Positions 54,500-63,424 are shown, counted from the stretch's first letter. The stretch: 64,000 nucleotides of DNA from Hufsiella arboris (GCF_009834875.1 NZ_WVHT01000002.1:186001-250000), one strand, 5' to 3'. Numbers and translations are program-made. Notes: generated from the sequence alone by a model not told the origin.

Positions 54500-55360
54500 A
54501 TGCTTTTTTTGCAATCGGCCCCGCATCCTGCATTACGAAAGTATATAGAGCAATATTTGTATCATTCTTTTCACACATCCATATTGCCTTCTCTGGAGCA
54601 GCGATTTCTTCCTTACGACAGACCAGCGGTTTCATTTTTTTTAGGTCCGGTTCAGCTGCAACATGACCGTGAACATTTATCCGGTCCTATCTCTGCAAAA
54701 GGTCAGTCCGCATTTGCCTATTACAATGCTTTGACAACATCTGCCAATACCTTTCATTTTAAGGGAAATGAACAGGTACAGGTGATCATTATTCAATTTA
54801 AGCCGGTGGGATTCTCCGCCTTATTTCGCAGAGATATGGCTGAGCTGACAAACCAGCTTCCGGACTTTTCCCTTATAACCGGCGCTTCTGAAGGATTTAT
54901 GTTTCTTGAACGACTGGTAGAAGCAAAAGATTTTGCAGCACAGGTTTCTGTATTGAATGATTTTTTCCTGGTGAGACTATGCTCTGAACGGTATGATTAC
55001 GGTCAGATAAGGGAAGCCTGCCGTAAACTGATAGTCACTGACGGGCTGATAAACATGAAAGATCTCGCCTGGCATACAAATATGTCGTTGCGTACGCTTG
55101 AGCGAAAGTTTACAGAACAGGTTGGCGTCACGCCCAAAGTTTACGCCCGGATCAAGAGACTTCATCATGCCCTTGCTTTGATGAATCATGCAGATCCTTG
55201 GGCATTAAAGGAAATCGTTTACCACTGCGGTTACTATGATCCTGCCCATTTTAATAAGGAATTTCAGACTTTCAGTTTACAGTCTCCATCCACTTTTTGT
55301 GCTCCAGAATACCAGCTCTATAACCAGGTAATTTTAAATTCCAACTTGGCAGCTTTTTAA
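54500..55360 (+). CDS. AraC family transcriptional regulator
   Basis: The 286-residue protein has an N-terminal cupin-like sensing domain of the DUF6597 type (1-165, with HPALRKYIEQY at the start) and a C-terminal AraC double helix-turn-helix (about 185-275: DLAWHTNMSLRTLERKFTEQ and EIVYHCGYYDPAHFNKEFQ). It is upstream of, and in the same direction as, the CDC-like pore protein gene (154-base gap). Control of that gene is plausible but not shown. Confidence 0.88.
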   Translation: MLFLQSAPHPALRKYIEQYLYHSFHTSILPSLEQRFLPYDRPAVSFFLGPVQLQHDREHLSGPISAKGQSAFAYYNALTTSANTFHFKGNEQVQVIIIQFKPVGFSALFRRDMAELTNQLPDFSLITGASEGFMFLERLVEAKDFAAQVSVLNDFFLVRLCSERYDYGQIREACRKLIVTDGLINMKDLAWHTNMSLRTLERKFTEQVGVTPKVYARIKRLHHALALMNHADPWALKEIVYHCGYYDPAHFNKEFQTFSLQSPSTFCAPEYQLYNQVILNSNLAAF

Positions 55361-55514
55361 ATTGACGCTTTTTTACAACAAATTCTCGCCCCGGGAAAAT
55401 TACTTTGTGAATGAATAAATCTGTGTGTTTTCAAACGATAGGGCGCATTCATTTTCAACCGCCTGTTTCAGCTGCAGATTAGCCAACAAATTTTCTTACC
55501 CTAAATTATCAATT

Positions 55515-57206
55515 ATGGAAACAATTATTGAAAGCGCTGCAAAAGCAGGCAGCAAGGCCAGCAAATCTTCAAAAACAAAAAAAATTAAAATTCAAAAGGG
55601 ATACCCGGACTACAGTCTGTCTGTCGGAAAAAACTTAATAAAGCTGAAATTCGCCAGAGCCAAGAAGAAAGTTTCGAAAAAAAACGACCCGAAAGCAGCG
55701 GAACAGGATGGGCTTAGGATTTCTGTTAAACAAGCCAAACCAGTTCCCGGATCAAAGGGCGCTCCTGAAACTATCACCAGGCAAGTTACTTGTAAAATAA
55801 ATACAGACAACTTCAACTGTTCCTTCAATACCGATCTTGCCGACCTTTTAAAACCGGGCCTGATCTATGATCTGAAGGACATTGCCGGGTCGAAGTATAA
55901 AAAAATTGATCTTCCGAGGAATCCGGTCGTTTTGTATGCCGACAGGCTGCCTGTCAACAATGCAAGTGTCGTTATTGATGATCCCGATGAATCGACAATA
56001 GCCGTTGCCATGGAAAAACTGCGTGCCCGTAGACAGGATGCGCCCGTCGGTAAAGACGCTTTAATTAAAATCAATGAAATCTTCAGCAAAACTGACTTCT
56101 ATCTGCACGTGAATGCAGGAGGCCATTATTTTACCGCCGAGATGGAGGCATTTTACTCCTCCAGTCAAAAAAGCACCAGCCGCAAATACCTTGTCGATGT
56201 TACTAACGAGTTATATGCACTTAATATAGAAATGCCGCAAAAGCAGCCTGAAACTTTTTTCAAAGATGCCAATGTCGAGATAGACAAAGACTGGGTAATG
56301 GTTTCACGCGTGACTTTCGGCCAGCGTATTCTTATCTTGATAGAGTCGGATACGGTATTAACGAAAGATGATTTCGGTTTTGAGGCTTCGTTTGAAATAG
56401 GATTTGCCGGCGCGCATGCCGGTCTGGAAATCAAAAATAGCAGTCTTCACAAAACGAAGTCAGTGAATATAAAGGTCTGGGGTGCTAAAGAAATCGGCTT
56501 TGACGGGCTCAGTTTGAAAAATATAAAACATGAGATCTCCGGTTTTCTTGGCAAGGCCACCAACTATAAAAACAGTTGGGGTTATCCTTTACGCTATCAC
56601 CTGAGTTTTTTAAATGGCGATATTGCAAAGATCAGCTCCGGGCTGGTAATGGATTCGAGTATAGTCGATGTTCAGGGCAATACCTTTAAGGTTTCATTGA
56701 AGAGTCTGACCTGTAATAAAAACAGCGATAGCGGTAGCACGGAGGAATACTATGGAAGTGCCCGCATACGTGCTTTTGATGGCAAACATGTTGAAATTTC
56801 GGACCGGTATCATTACAACAAGCCTCTTAAGGTTCCCGTATTAAGCAAAATTTTCAGCGTAGTTCCTGTAATTCCAATTGGAAGCGACGCAGATGAAGTC
56901 TATATAGAACTTGATGAAGGAGATAAAGAGTTGTTTGCCAAGCCGGGCGCCGTTATTTTAGACGATAAATATACGCGAATCTTTACCATGCCTTATGACG
57001 ATAACCGGGCTTTTTTTACCCTGGAGGGATCGCTCAATGAAGATGACAACTGGCCAAATGCTGATGATCGTTTTAAAGGAATATTTCGAAAAATCAGGCT
57101 TTCCGATGTGATTAATGCCGGTGGAACAATAGATGTCGATTTAGAGTTCGCCAAACAGGGTGGTAAAGCTACCCTTACGTTTCAAATAGAGTCCATTCAG
57201 GCATAA
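55515..57206 (+). CDS. Cholesterol-dependent-cytolysin-like (thiol-activated cytolysin family) pore-forming protein
   Basis: The 563-residue protein starts at the ATG at 55515, as the 30 codons upstream are not protein-like. A Lys-rich N-terminus (1-60) precedes a CDC core: LPRNPVVLYADRLP and ASVVIDDPDEST (about 135-160), FYLHVNAGGHYFTAEMEAF, PETFFKDANVEI, then VSRVTFGQRILILIES (matching VSNVAYGRTIYVKLE of classical CDCs), and NSWGYPLRYHLSFLNGD (matching YPISYTSVFLKD). The cholesterol-sensing undecapeptide is absent, as in the CDC-like (CDCL) proteins of Bacteroidota. No signal peptide is visible. Members oligomerise into large beta-barrel pores; the target here is unknown. Confidence 0.82.
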   Translation: METIIESAAKAGSKASKSSKTKKIKIQKGYPDYSLSVGKNLIKLKFARAKKKVSKKNDPKAAEQDGLRISVKQAKPVPGSKGAPETITRQVTCKINTDNFNCSFNTDLADLLKPGLIYDLKDIAGSKYKKIDLPRNPVVLYADRLPVNNASVVIDDPDESTIAVAMEKLRARRQDAPVGKDALIKINEIFSKTDFYLHVNAGGHYFTAEMEAFYSSSQKSTSRKYLVDVTNELYALNIEMPQKQPETFFKDANVEIDKDWVMVSRVTFGQRILILIESDTVLTKDDFGFEASFEIGFAGAHAGLEIKNSSLHKTKSVNIKVWGAKEIGFDGLSLKNIKHEISGFLGKATNYKNSWGYPLRYHLSFLNGDIAKISSGLVMDSSIVDVQGNTFKVSLKSLTCNKNSDSGSTEEYYGSARIRAFDGKHVEISDRYHYNKPLKVPVLSKIFSVVPVIPIGSDADEVYIELDEGDKELFAKPGAVILDDKYTRIFTMPYDDNRAFFTLEGSLNEDDNWPNADDRFKGIFRKIRLSDVINAGGTIDVDLEFAKQGGKATLTFQIESIQA

Positions 57207-57420
57207 TAGCGTTAAGTCGGGTGCCATACCAGATCTTACTTCTGTAACGGCCGCTTGCTGCATGCTTGCGAGCGTTACTATTTTTGGCCTTAGCTCAATT
57301 TTTCATTTGTGCTTTGTCGCGGCTAACTGGTTTTTCGCAAATATTTGCGGGAGTTTGGATGCTATTTAAGAAAATGTCTACCTTAATCCTTTATAACCAA
57401 TTATTTCACCCCTTCTTACT

Positions 57421-57879
57421 ATGACATTAGATTCTTTGGATCTAAAGATCCTTTGCCTCCTTCAGGAGGATGCACGGCAGACCTGTAAGCAGATCGGCCT
57501 GAAAGTTCACAAGTCTATTTCCACTATTTACGAGCGGATCAAGCGAATGGAACAGGATGGGATCATCCGGCGCTATGCAGCAATTCTTGACTATAACCGC
57601 ATGAACCGCAAGTTATCGGCTTTTACCAATATACAGCTGAAGGATCATTCCCGGGAAGGGCTTTACCGGTTCGAGTCGACGGTGTCGGCCCTGGACGAAG
57701 TGATGGAATGTTACCATACCTCGGGCCATTTTGATTTCATCCTGAAAGTTACGGTAAGCGATTTACAGGCTTACCATAACTTTCTGATGGAAAAGATCTT
57801 TTCTACCGGCCTGATCGCCCACCTGGAAAGTACGTTTGTGATGCGGGAGGCCAAGATGGAGACGGCGCTGGTGCTTTAG
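57421..57879 (+). CDS. Lrp/AsnC family transcriptional regulator
   Basis: The 152-residue protein has an N-terminal winged helix-turn-helix (LDLKILCLLQEDARQTCKQI, then SISTIYERIKRMEQDGII, 5-50) and a C-terminal RAM ligand-binding domain (about 65-150, with GHFDFILKVTV). It probably senses an amino acid or related metabolite. Its last 4 bases overlap the end of the convergent FBPase-PEPCK frame. Control of that gluconeogenic frame is a reasonable guess from position only. Confidence 0.92.
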   Translation: MTLDSLDLKILCLLQEDARQTCKQIGLKVHKSISTIYERIKRMEQDGIIRRYAAILDYNRMNRKLSAFTNIQLKDHSREGLYRFESTVSALDEVMECYHTSGHFDFILKVTVSDLQAYHNFLMEKIFSTGLIAHLESTFVMREAKMETALVL

Positions 57880-59438
57880 TCGTTGTCTGTTTTCTGCAGG
57901 ATGCTGCTTAGCTGCCTTCTGAATTTTTCTGCCAGCTGGATTGCTGCCTGGCGGTATGCTTCCTTGTCGGTCCAGGCGGTTGCCGGGTCGAGGATTTCCG
58001 CCGGTACCCCCGGACAGCTTTTAGGAATTTCAAGTTTGAATATTTCCAGTAATCCGGTGCCGGCCTGTTCCAGTTCTCCGGAAAGTGCCGCATGGACGAT
58101 CGCCCGCGTATAGCTGAGAGAAATGCGCTGACCTGTGCCATACGAGCCGCCTGTCCAGCCGGTATTGATCAGCCAGATGTTTGGCTGGTGTTCGCTGATC
58201 AGATCGCCGAGCAGGCCTGCATAGATTGAAGGGTGCAGGGGCATAAAGGCCTGGCCGAAGCAATGGGAGAAAGTAGCCTGCGGTTCGTTGATTCCGAACT
58301 CTGTTCCGGCAACTTTGGCGGTGTAACCCAGGCTGAAGTAATAGAGCGCTTGTTCCATGTTTAGCCTGGCAACGGGCGGAAGGACACCGAAGGCGTCGGC
58401 GGTGAGAAAAAAGATATTTCGCGGCGCCGGGCCGGTGGATGGGTCGGCTGCGTCTTTGACATACGATAAGGGATAGGATACCCGGGTGTTTTCGGTAATA
58501 CTGGTGTCGTTAAAGTCGACCTGGTCGCTGTCAGGATGGAAACCGACGTTTTCCAGCAAAGCTCCCGGGCGAATGGCCTGCCAGATCTGCGGTTCATTTT
58601 GCCGGGAGAGCCCAGCCGTTTTGGCGTAGCATCCGCCTTCGAAGTTAAAGATGCCTTTCCGGCTCCAGCCGTGCTCATCGTCGCCGATCAGCCGCCTTAC
58701 GGGATCGGCGGATAAGGTGGTTTTCCCGGTGCCGGATAATCCGAAAAATATAGCGGTATCGCCTTCTTTTCCCAGGTTTGCCGCGCAATGCATGGGCAGG
58801 ATGCCGCGCTGCGGGAGCAGGAAATTGAGAACGCTGAAAACGGCTTTCTTGATTTCACCGGTATAACCGCTTCCGCCGATAAGAATGATCCTGCGGGAGA
58901 AATTGATAATGGAGAAATTAGCTTGCCTGGTCTGGTCGAGCGCGGGATCTGCCTTAAAGCCGGGCGCAGCCAGGACGGTCCACTCCGGCTGGTTTTCGGT
59001 GTCCGCTGCCGGCCGGATAAAGAGATTGTGTGCGAACAGATCCTGGTAGGCTTTTTCGCTGATGATGCGCAGGCTGATGCGGTTGTCTTCCTCGGCCGAG
59101 GCAAAGGCGTCACGGACAAAGACGGTCCTGGTCTGCAGGTAGTGGAGCATTTTGTTGTAAAGGAAATTAAAAGCGGTCGGGCTGAACGGAATATTGATAT
59201 CGTTCCACCAGACTGTGTCCTGGGTATGCCGGTCCTGAACGATGTACCGGTCTTTGGGCGAACGGCCGGTAAATTTTCCGGTAGAAACTGCCAATACTCC
59301 GTGATTAGAAAGCCGGCCTTCGCCGCCGGCAACAATATGCTGACGGAGTTCTTCAACAGGAAGCTGGTAATGATAGGACTGGCTGCCGGGAAAGCCGAGA
59401 TAAGACAGGTTAAGGGTGTTTGCTTGCAGGTTTTTCAT
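57876..59438 (-). CDS. pckA: Phosphoenolpyruvate carboxykinase (ATP), PEPCK part of the 57876-60452 frame
   Basis: Converts oxaloacetate plus ATP to PEP, the entry step of gluconeogenesis. Counting from the ATG at 59438 it has 520 residues, the usual length. Motifs in order: TGRSPKDRY (57-65), GGSGYTGEIKK (188-198), LPMHCAANLG (214-223), kinase loop GLSGTGKTTLS (233-243), LIGDDEHGW (250-258). In the sequence as given this ATG is internal codon 339 of one 858-codon frame that begins with FBPase; with one T fewer at the junction it would be a separate gene with an ATGA overlap. Codon use is GC-rich compared with the core genes. Confidence 0.9.
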   Translation of the reverse strand: MKNLQANTLNLSYLGFPGSQSYHYQLPVEELRQHIVAGGEGRLSNHGVLAVSTGKFTGRSPKDRYIVQDRHTQDTVWWNDINIPFSPTAFNFLYNKMLHYLQTRTVFVRDAFASAEEDNRISLRIISEKAYQDLFAHNLFIRPAADTENQPEWTVLAAPGFKADPALDQTRQANFSIINFSRRIILIGGSGYTGEIKKAVFSVLNFLLPQRGILPMHCAANLGKEGDTAIFFGLSGTGKTTLSADPVRRLIGDDEHGWSRKGIFNFEGGCYAKTAGLSRQNEPQIWQAIRPGALLENVGFHPDSDQVDFNDTSITENTRVSYPLSYVKDAADPSTGPAPRNIFFLTADAFGVLPPVARLNMEQALYYFSLGYTAKVAGTEFGINEPQATFSHCFGQAFMPLHPSIYAGLLGDLISEHQPNIWLINTGWTGGSYGTGQRISLSYTRAIVHAALSGELEQAGTGLLEIFKLEIPKSCPGVPAEILDPATAWTDKEAYRQAAIQLAEKFRRQLSSILQKTDND

Positions 59439-60452
59439 AAAAAAATGGTTATTGATATCTAGATTGGCCTTAAGTGCCGGATGAATGATTTTGCCGGCCA
59501 GGGTGACAAGACTGGCCGAGCCGGTCAGCAGGGGAGTCCGCTGGTGCTGGTTTGCGGCCTGAAGATCCAAAATGCGCATTGTTCCGTTTGTCGCGCGTCC
59601 GCCGGCTTGTTCAATGATCAGGGCAAGTGGCTGGCATTCGTAAAGAAGACGCAGTTTGCCCTGCGGATATTTGCTGCTGGCCGGGTACAGGAAAATTCCG
59701 CCGTCCAGAAGTATGCGGTGCAGGTCTGCCACCAGGGCTCCGCTGTAGCGGCTGCTGAAGGGACGCCCGGTTTCATAGTCCGGATACTGGCAATAGTGAA
59801 TAAAGCGCTTGGTGCCCTGACAGAACAGGGAATAGTACCCTTCGTTAATGGAGTAGAAGCTGCCTGCGTGAGGGATTTTCAGGCCGGGATGGCTGAGATG
59901 GAATTCCTGCGTAGTTCTGTCAAGGGTAAAGCCATGAACGCCATGTCCGGCGGTGAAGACCAGCATGGTCGCCGGCCCATAGAGAAAATAGCCCGCGGCG
60001 ATTTGTTCTTTGCCGGCAGGAAAAGGCATTTTCGAGATGTCTTCTTTCGCAGGTGCCTGGTAAACTGAAAAAATACTTCCCATCGGAAGATTGCTTTCGG
60101 CATTGGTGGATCCGTCAAGCGGATCGATGGCAATCAGGTACGGTGCGTCTTTATTAAGAGTAAGCAATTCCTGCGATTCTTCAGAAGCCAGTGTGCGGCA
60201 AAGTCCGCTTTCTTTTAATGCCGAGATAAATAGCTGGTTAGCCCGTAGATCCAGCGCCTGCTGCGCTTCTCCGGAAGCGTTGTAACTGGTTGCCGCTGTG
60301 GAGAGGAGCTGTCTGCCCTGGCTTACCTGGCTGCTTAATCGGACGGCGGCACCGCTGAAAGCTTCAAGGACTGAGGCGAGCGGTGTCCCGGCAAGGGTGT
60401 TTTGACCGGTTGATTCCCGCAGGAATCGCGAAAGAGTTTGGCCTGAATTCAT
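57876..60452 (-). CDS. Single frame fusing fructose-1,6-bisphosphatase (1-338) to PEP carboxykinase (339-858)
   Basis: Residues 1-338 are a class I FBPase: acidic metal residues in ASEE (89-92), the signature DPLDGSTNAES (110-120), SRYSGALVADLHRILL (234-249) and YECQPLALIIEQAGG (271-285). Residues 339-858 are a complete ATP-type PEPCK. So one open frame carries two gluconeogenic enzymes joined with no linker at NNHFF-MKNL. The junction is T7 in the sense strand (A7 at 59439-59445). With T6 the first protein would end NNHFL and TGA, overlapping the ATG of pckA, a normal operon pair. Real fusion, slippage and sequencing error all remain open. Confidence 0.75.
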   Translation of the reverse strand: MNSGQTLSRFLRESTGQNTLAGTPLASVLEAFSGAAVRLSSQVSQGRQLLSTAATSYNASGEAQQALDLRANQLFISALKESGLCRTLASEESQELLTLNKDAPYLIAIDPLDGSTNAESNLPMGSIFSVYQAPAKEDISKMPFPAGKEQIAAGYFLYGPATMLVFTAGHGVHGFTLDRTTQEFHLSHPGLKIPHAGSFYSINEGYYSLFCQGTKRFIHYCQYPDYETGRPFSSRYSGALVADLHRILLDGGIFLYPASSKYPQGKLRLLYECQPLALIIEQAGGRATNGTMRILDLQAANQHQRTPLLTGSASLVTLAGKIIHPALKANLDINNHFFMKNLQANTLNLSYLGFPGSQSYHYQLPVEELRQHIVAGGEGRLSNHGVLAVSTGKFTGRSPKDRYIVQDRHTQDTVWWNDINIPFSPTAFNFLYNKMLHYLQTRTVFVRDAFASAEEDNRISLRIISEKAYQDLFAHNLFIRPAADTENQPEWTVLAAPGFKADPALDQTRQANFSIINFSRRIILIGGSGYTGEIKKAVFSVLNFLLPQRGILPMHCAANLGKEGDTAIFFGLSGTGKTTLSADPVRRLIGDDEHGWSRKGIFNFEGGCYAKTAGLSRQNEPQIWQAIRPGALLENVGFHPDSDQVDFNDTSITENTRVSYPLSYVKDAADPSTGPAPRNIFFLTADAFGVLPPVARLNMEQALYYFSLGYTAKVAGTEFGINEPQATFSHCFGQAFMPLHPSIYAGLLGDLISEHQPNIWLINTGWTGGSYGTGQRISLSYTRAIVHAALSGELEQAGTGLLEIFKLEIPKSCPGVPAEILDPATAWTDKEAYRQAAIQLAEKFRRQLSSILQKTDND

Positions 60453-60776
60453 ATGCTTAGTGTATTTGTTACAATTAGGTTTTTAGCGGTTTTGGTTAAC
60501 TGGTCACAAACGTGCACCGGTTTTTTTTACTAATACAAGGGTACAGGTGATAAATATTTTTGCCATGCAGGTTACTGGCTTACTCAGGCTTAGTGTAAGA
60601 GTGGTGTTTTTGAAACTTGTTTTGTTCTTTTTTCGGCGGCAGCGTGGTTACGATCCTGCTGGGCGAAAAATTTGCGGCGATGATTGCGGGTTCCCGAAAA
60701 ATTAACGGACTTATCCGGCTTGCTCGCTTTGAATGTGGCGTATCCTGACTTTTGGTTATACCAATTATGACCAAAG
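60453..60776. other. Divergent intergenic region between the FBPase-PEPCK frame and the sigma gene
   Basis: The 324 bases should hold promoters in both directions. No intact gene is seen. A plus-strand run near 60637-60750 reads VVTILLGEKFAAMIAGSRK without a convincing start and is treated as chance. No terminator was found. Confidence 0.4.
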
Positions 60777-61604
60777 ATGAAAGAGTTAGTGATCTCGCCG
60801 AGCATTACCCGGCATGAAACACATTTACTGGAGCGTTACCTTCGCGAGATTTCGCAGTTTAAGTTGCTGGACGCCGCCGAAGAAATCGAGCTTTGCCGCC
60901 GTATCCAGGACGGGGACGAGGGGGCTTTAAACCGGATGGTGCAGGGAAACCTGCGATTTGTGGTTTCGGTCGCTAAGCGTTACCAGAACCTGGGTATGCC
61001 GCTGACGGATCTGATCAATGAAGGGAACGAGGGGCTGATCCGGGCGGCGCGCAGGTTTGACGATACGCGGGGATTTAAGTTTATTTCGTTTGCGGTGTGG
61101 TGGATACGGCAGGCGATTTTAAGTGCGCTTTGCCAGCATCAGCGAACGATCCGTTTACCGATGCACCGGCAGGGCTTGCTGAGCAAAGCGAGAAAGATGT
61201 CCGCAGCGCTTGAAATGCAGCTGGAACGAACGCCGACAGAGGAGGAGCTTGCCAGGCTGATGGAACTAGACGCCGGGAAACTGGCTGATGGTTTGCACTA
61301 TTCCGGTACCTGCACCAGCTACGATGCGCCGCTTATCGATGGTGAAGGCGACCTGACGCTGCTTGACCGTTTGGCCGGCCAGCGGGATGCGAGTTTGGAA
61401 TTTATAGAGAACGACGCGAGAATTCAGCTGGTGAAGGATTTGCTAAGACGGCTGACCCCGCGAGAACGCTCGGTCGTAGAGTTAAGCTACGGGTTAACCG
61501 GGGGGCAATGTCTTACCTGTGCCGAGATTGCATTAGGTCTGGGTGTTTCAACTGAAAGGGTGAGGCAGCTGAGGGCAGCGGCCTTAGGTAAAATGGCGCG
61601 GTGA
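60777..61604 (+). CDS. RpoD-like accessory sigma factor (sigma-70 group 2 type)
   Basis: The 275-residue protein has region 1.2 (HLLERYLREISQFKLLDAAE, about 13-32), region 2 (NLRFVVSVAKRYQNLGMPLT, LINEGNEGLIRAARRFD, FKFISFAVWWIRQAI), region 3 with an AP(L)IDGEGDLTLLD segment, and region 4 (LTPRERSVVELSYGL, CAEIALGLGVSTERVRQL). It has the length of Bacteroidota primary sigmas but many substitutions, so it is a paralogue, not the housekeeping RpoD. It sits beside an ECF-like sigma/barrel pair on the opposite strand. A pseudogene copy lies at 42855-43434. Confidence 0.88.
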   Translation: MKELVISPSITRHETHLLERYLREISQFKLLDAAEEIELCRRIQDGDEGALNRMVQGNLRFVVSVAKRYQNLGMPLTDLINEGNEGLIRAARRFDDTRGFKFISFAVWWIRQAILSALCQHQRTIRLPMHRQGLLSKARKMSAALEMQLERTPTEEELARLMELDAGKLADGLHYSGTCTSYDAPLIDGEGDLTLLDRLAGQRDASLEFIENDARIQLVKDLLRRLTPRERSVVELSYGLTGGQCLTCAEIALGLGVSTERVRQLRAAALGKMAR

Positions 61605-61627
61605 GTGTTTATTACCGGTTTTGGTTT

Positions 61628-62758
61628 TCAAAAACTAACTTTCAGGCGAAGTCCTCCCTGTGCCAGATTTACCTGGTGCTCAGAAAATTTACTGAATGGT
61701 ATTTTAACGAACGGCTCGATAGAAATGGTGTTTTTCGATGTGAGTTTTTGGTCAAAACCTATTGCCATGTTGTATAAACCAAAATTACGATAGTCTTCAA
61801 GCTGGTTCTTTGCAACGGATTCGGAGCTGACTGAACTGGTTGTTACTGCCTGTGTTTGGGTATTTCCGCTCGCATCTACGAATGTGCTGACGCCCGTCGA
61901 TTGGCTCGTATACTCAAGGGACTGCTCCTGGGAGGTTACGGCGAAAGCCGAAACACCCAGACGGGCATATACTTTAGAAGTCAGATGATATTGAAGTTCC
62001 AGCGGGATGTCTATTCCCCTCATTGTAGCCGTGGTGCTGCTCAGCATTCGGCCGGATCGCAAAGCGGCATAATCCGGTGTGATTTTTTTTGCTCCCCCCA
62101 GTTCCGAGTAATAAAGTCCTGTGCTGAGAGATAACTTCTTACTGACCTTGTAGCTTAACTGGGTGCCGATATTCAGGTCCATTTTTGAACGGCTGTCGAT
62201 CCCCTGGCCGACAGCCAGTCCAAAGGTCCAGGCACGGGGCTTTGAACTTTTGCCGGTGGGGCTTCCGGGTTCTTCAACAGGCCTTGAAAATGGCGCTTTT
62301 TCAATATTGGTGGCGTCCGCGGGTGCATTGGAAGTGGTAAAAGGGCGGGCAATAACGAATGATGTTTGTCTAACCTGCGGTAAAGCAATTCCGGCACTGC
62401 CTGCTCTAGGCAGCAATTGCCTGTTTCCGAACAATGAGGATAAGTGTTTTGATGAATTCGATGGGGTGATGCTTGCTAGGACACGTGGAGTTGTTTCTTC
62501 CGCTTCAGCGATAGCAAGCTTGTTTTGCCGTTCTTCGGTTTTATAACTTAGTTTTTCGACTGTTTGCTGAGAGTTATTTATTTGCAGGTAGGTTCCAATG
62601 CCGACCAGTAGAATGGCAGCTGCTACACTGACTCTGCGCCATAAAATTAAACGACGGCGTTTTTTCTCCCTTTTCTTAAAGTCTTCCCAGGCTCCTGGCC
62701 TGTATCCGAAATCAAGCGAAGCCAGCTCTTCTTTCAAATGATCTGTTATTTCGTCCAT
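61628..62758 (-). CDS. Membrane-anchored outer-membrane beta-barrel-like protein (right copy)
   Basis: The 376-residue paralogue of the protein at 43458-44588 has the same layout: N-terminal charged segment, one hydrophobic helix (about 39-57), flexible linker, and beta-barrel-like C-terminal half ending in Phe. The 20 residue differences from the left copy are concentrated in the N-terminal half, including the linker. It overlaps the sigma gene by 13 bases and converges on the intact RpoD-like gene with a 23-base gap. Anti-sigma/sensor function is inferred from gene order only. Confidence 0.75.
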   Translation of the reverse strand: MDEITDHLKEELASLDFGYRPGAWEDFKKREKKRRRLILWRRVSVAAAILLVGIGTYLQINNSQQTVEKLSYKTEERQNKLAIAEAEETTPRVLASITPSNSSKHLSSLFGNRQLLPRAGSAGIALPQVRQTSFVIARPFTTSNAPADATNIEKAPFSRPVEEPGSPTGKSSKPRAWTFGLAVGQGIDSRSKMDLNIGTQLSYKVSKKLSLSTGLYYSELGGAKKITPDYAALRSGRMLSSTTATMRGIDIPLELQYHLTSKVYARLGVSAFAVTSQEQSLEYTSQSTGVSTFVDASGNTQTQAVTTSSVSSESVAKNQLEDYRNFGLYNMAIGFDQKLTSKNTISIEPFVKIPFSKFSEHQVNLAQGGLRLKVSF

Positions 62759-63375
62759 GCCGCTGAATAGTTGGTTTGTTGATGATAAAGTGTACGCAGC
62801 CGGGCTTTAGCTCTGGCAAGGTAGGTGCGGCTGTGGCTGGCCGTGATACTTAGTTCAGCGGCTATTTCTTCGTGGCTGAATCCTTCGATTTCATACAGGT
62901 TGAAGATGACACGTTGCAGCTGCGGTAGTTCATCGAGTAATTTCAGGACATCCGCTGCATTCATTTTGTCAATGACTGTGAGATGTTCCGCCACCGGGTG
63001 AAGCTCTGTCAGTTCTACAAGGGGAAACTGATTTTTATCGATACGCAGAAAATCGATGACAGTTCGGGATGCTATTTTCGCCATCCAGCCCTTGAAGGCG
63101 GCCATGAGCTTTGCCGGATCTTCCGGATGCTGAAAGCTCTGCAGTTTTCTGAATATTTTTATATAACTGTCATTCACTAATTCTTCCACGTTTTGTATGT
63201 CGCTGGTGTATCGCCTGATAACGCCGGTCAGATAGCCATAAAAAGATTTATAAATCCATTCCCGGCAGGATTCATCATTGTTTAAACAGCCGGCGATGAT
63301 TTCATCCAGCGTTTTGATCGGTTTGATCACCCGTTCTTTATCGCGAAACTTTAAAAAAATGGCTGCGGCTTTCAT
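62746..63375 (-). CDS. ECF-like RNA polymerase sigma factor (right copy)
   Basis: This 209-residue sigma factor differs from the left copy (44576-45205) at five positions only: Ser/Asn30, Arg/Gln in KLRSF/KLQSF, Val/Leu in FPVVEL/FPLVEL, Glu/Asp in LLEELP/LLDELP, and Val/Ala near the C-terminus. Regions 2 and 4 are intact. Both copies should recognise the same promoters, so dosage or cross-talk between the two barrel partners is possible. Confidence 0.9.
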   Translation of the reverse strand: MKAAAIFLKFRDKERVIKPIKTLDEIIAGCLNNDESCREWIYKSFYGYLTGVIRRYTSDIQNVEELVNDSYIKIFRKLQSFQHPEDPAKLMAAFKGWMAKIASRTVIDFLRIDKNQFPLVELTELHPVAEHLTVIDKMNAADVLKLLDELPQLQRVIFNLYEIEGFSHEEIAAELSITASHSRTYLARAKARLRTLYHQQTNYSAAWTK

Positions 63376-63424
63376 TCATCTGAAGGCTGCCCGCCGTTTT
63401 GGACGGACAGCCTGTATCGGTAGA

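Noticed and set aside
58788-60068. Two long plus-strand ORFs (224 and 195 codons)
   Set aside because: Antisense to the FBPase-PEPCK frame in GC-rich DNA where reverse frames stay open by chance; no domain-like content.
60580-60805. Short ORFs on both strands between the FBPase-PEPCK frame and the sigma gene
   Set aside because: No starts in a sensible context and no recognisable families; the region more likely holds divergent promoters.
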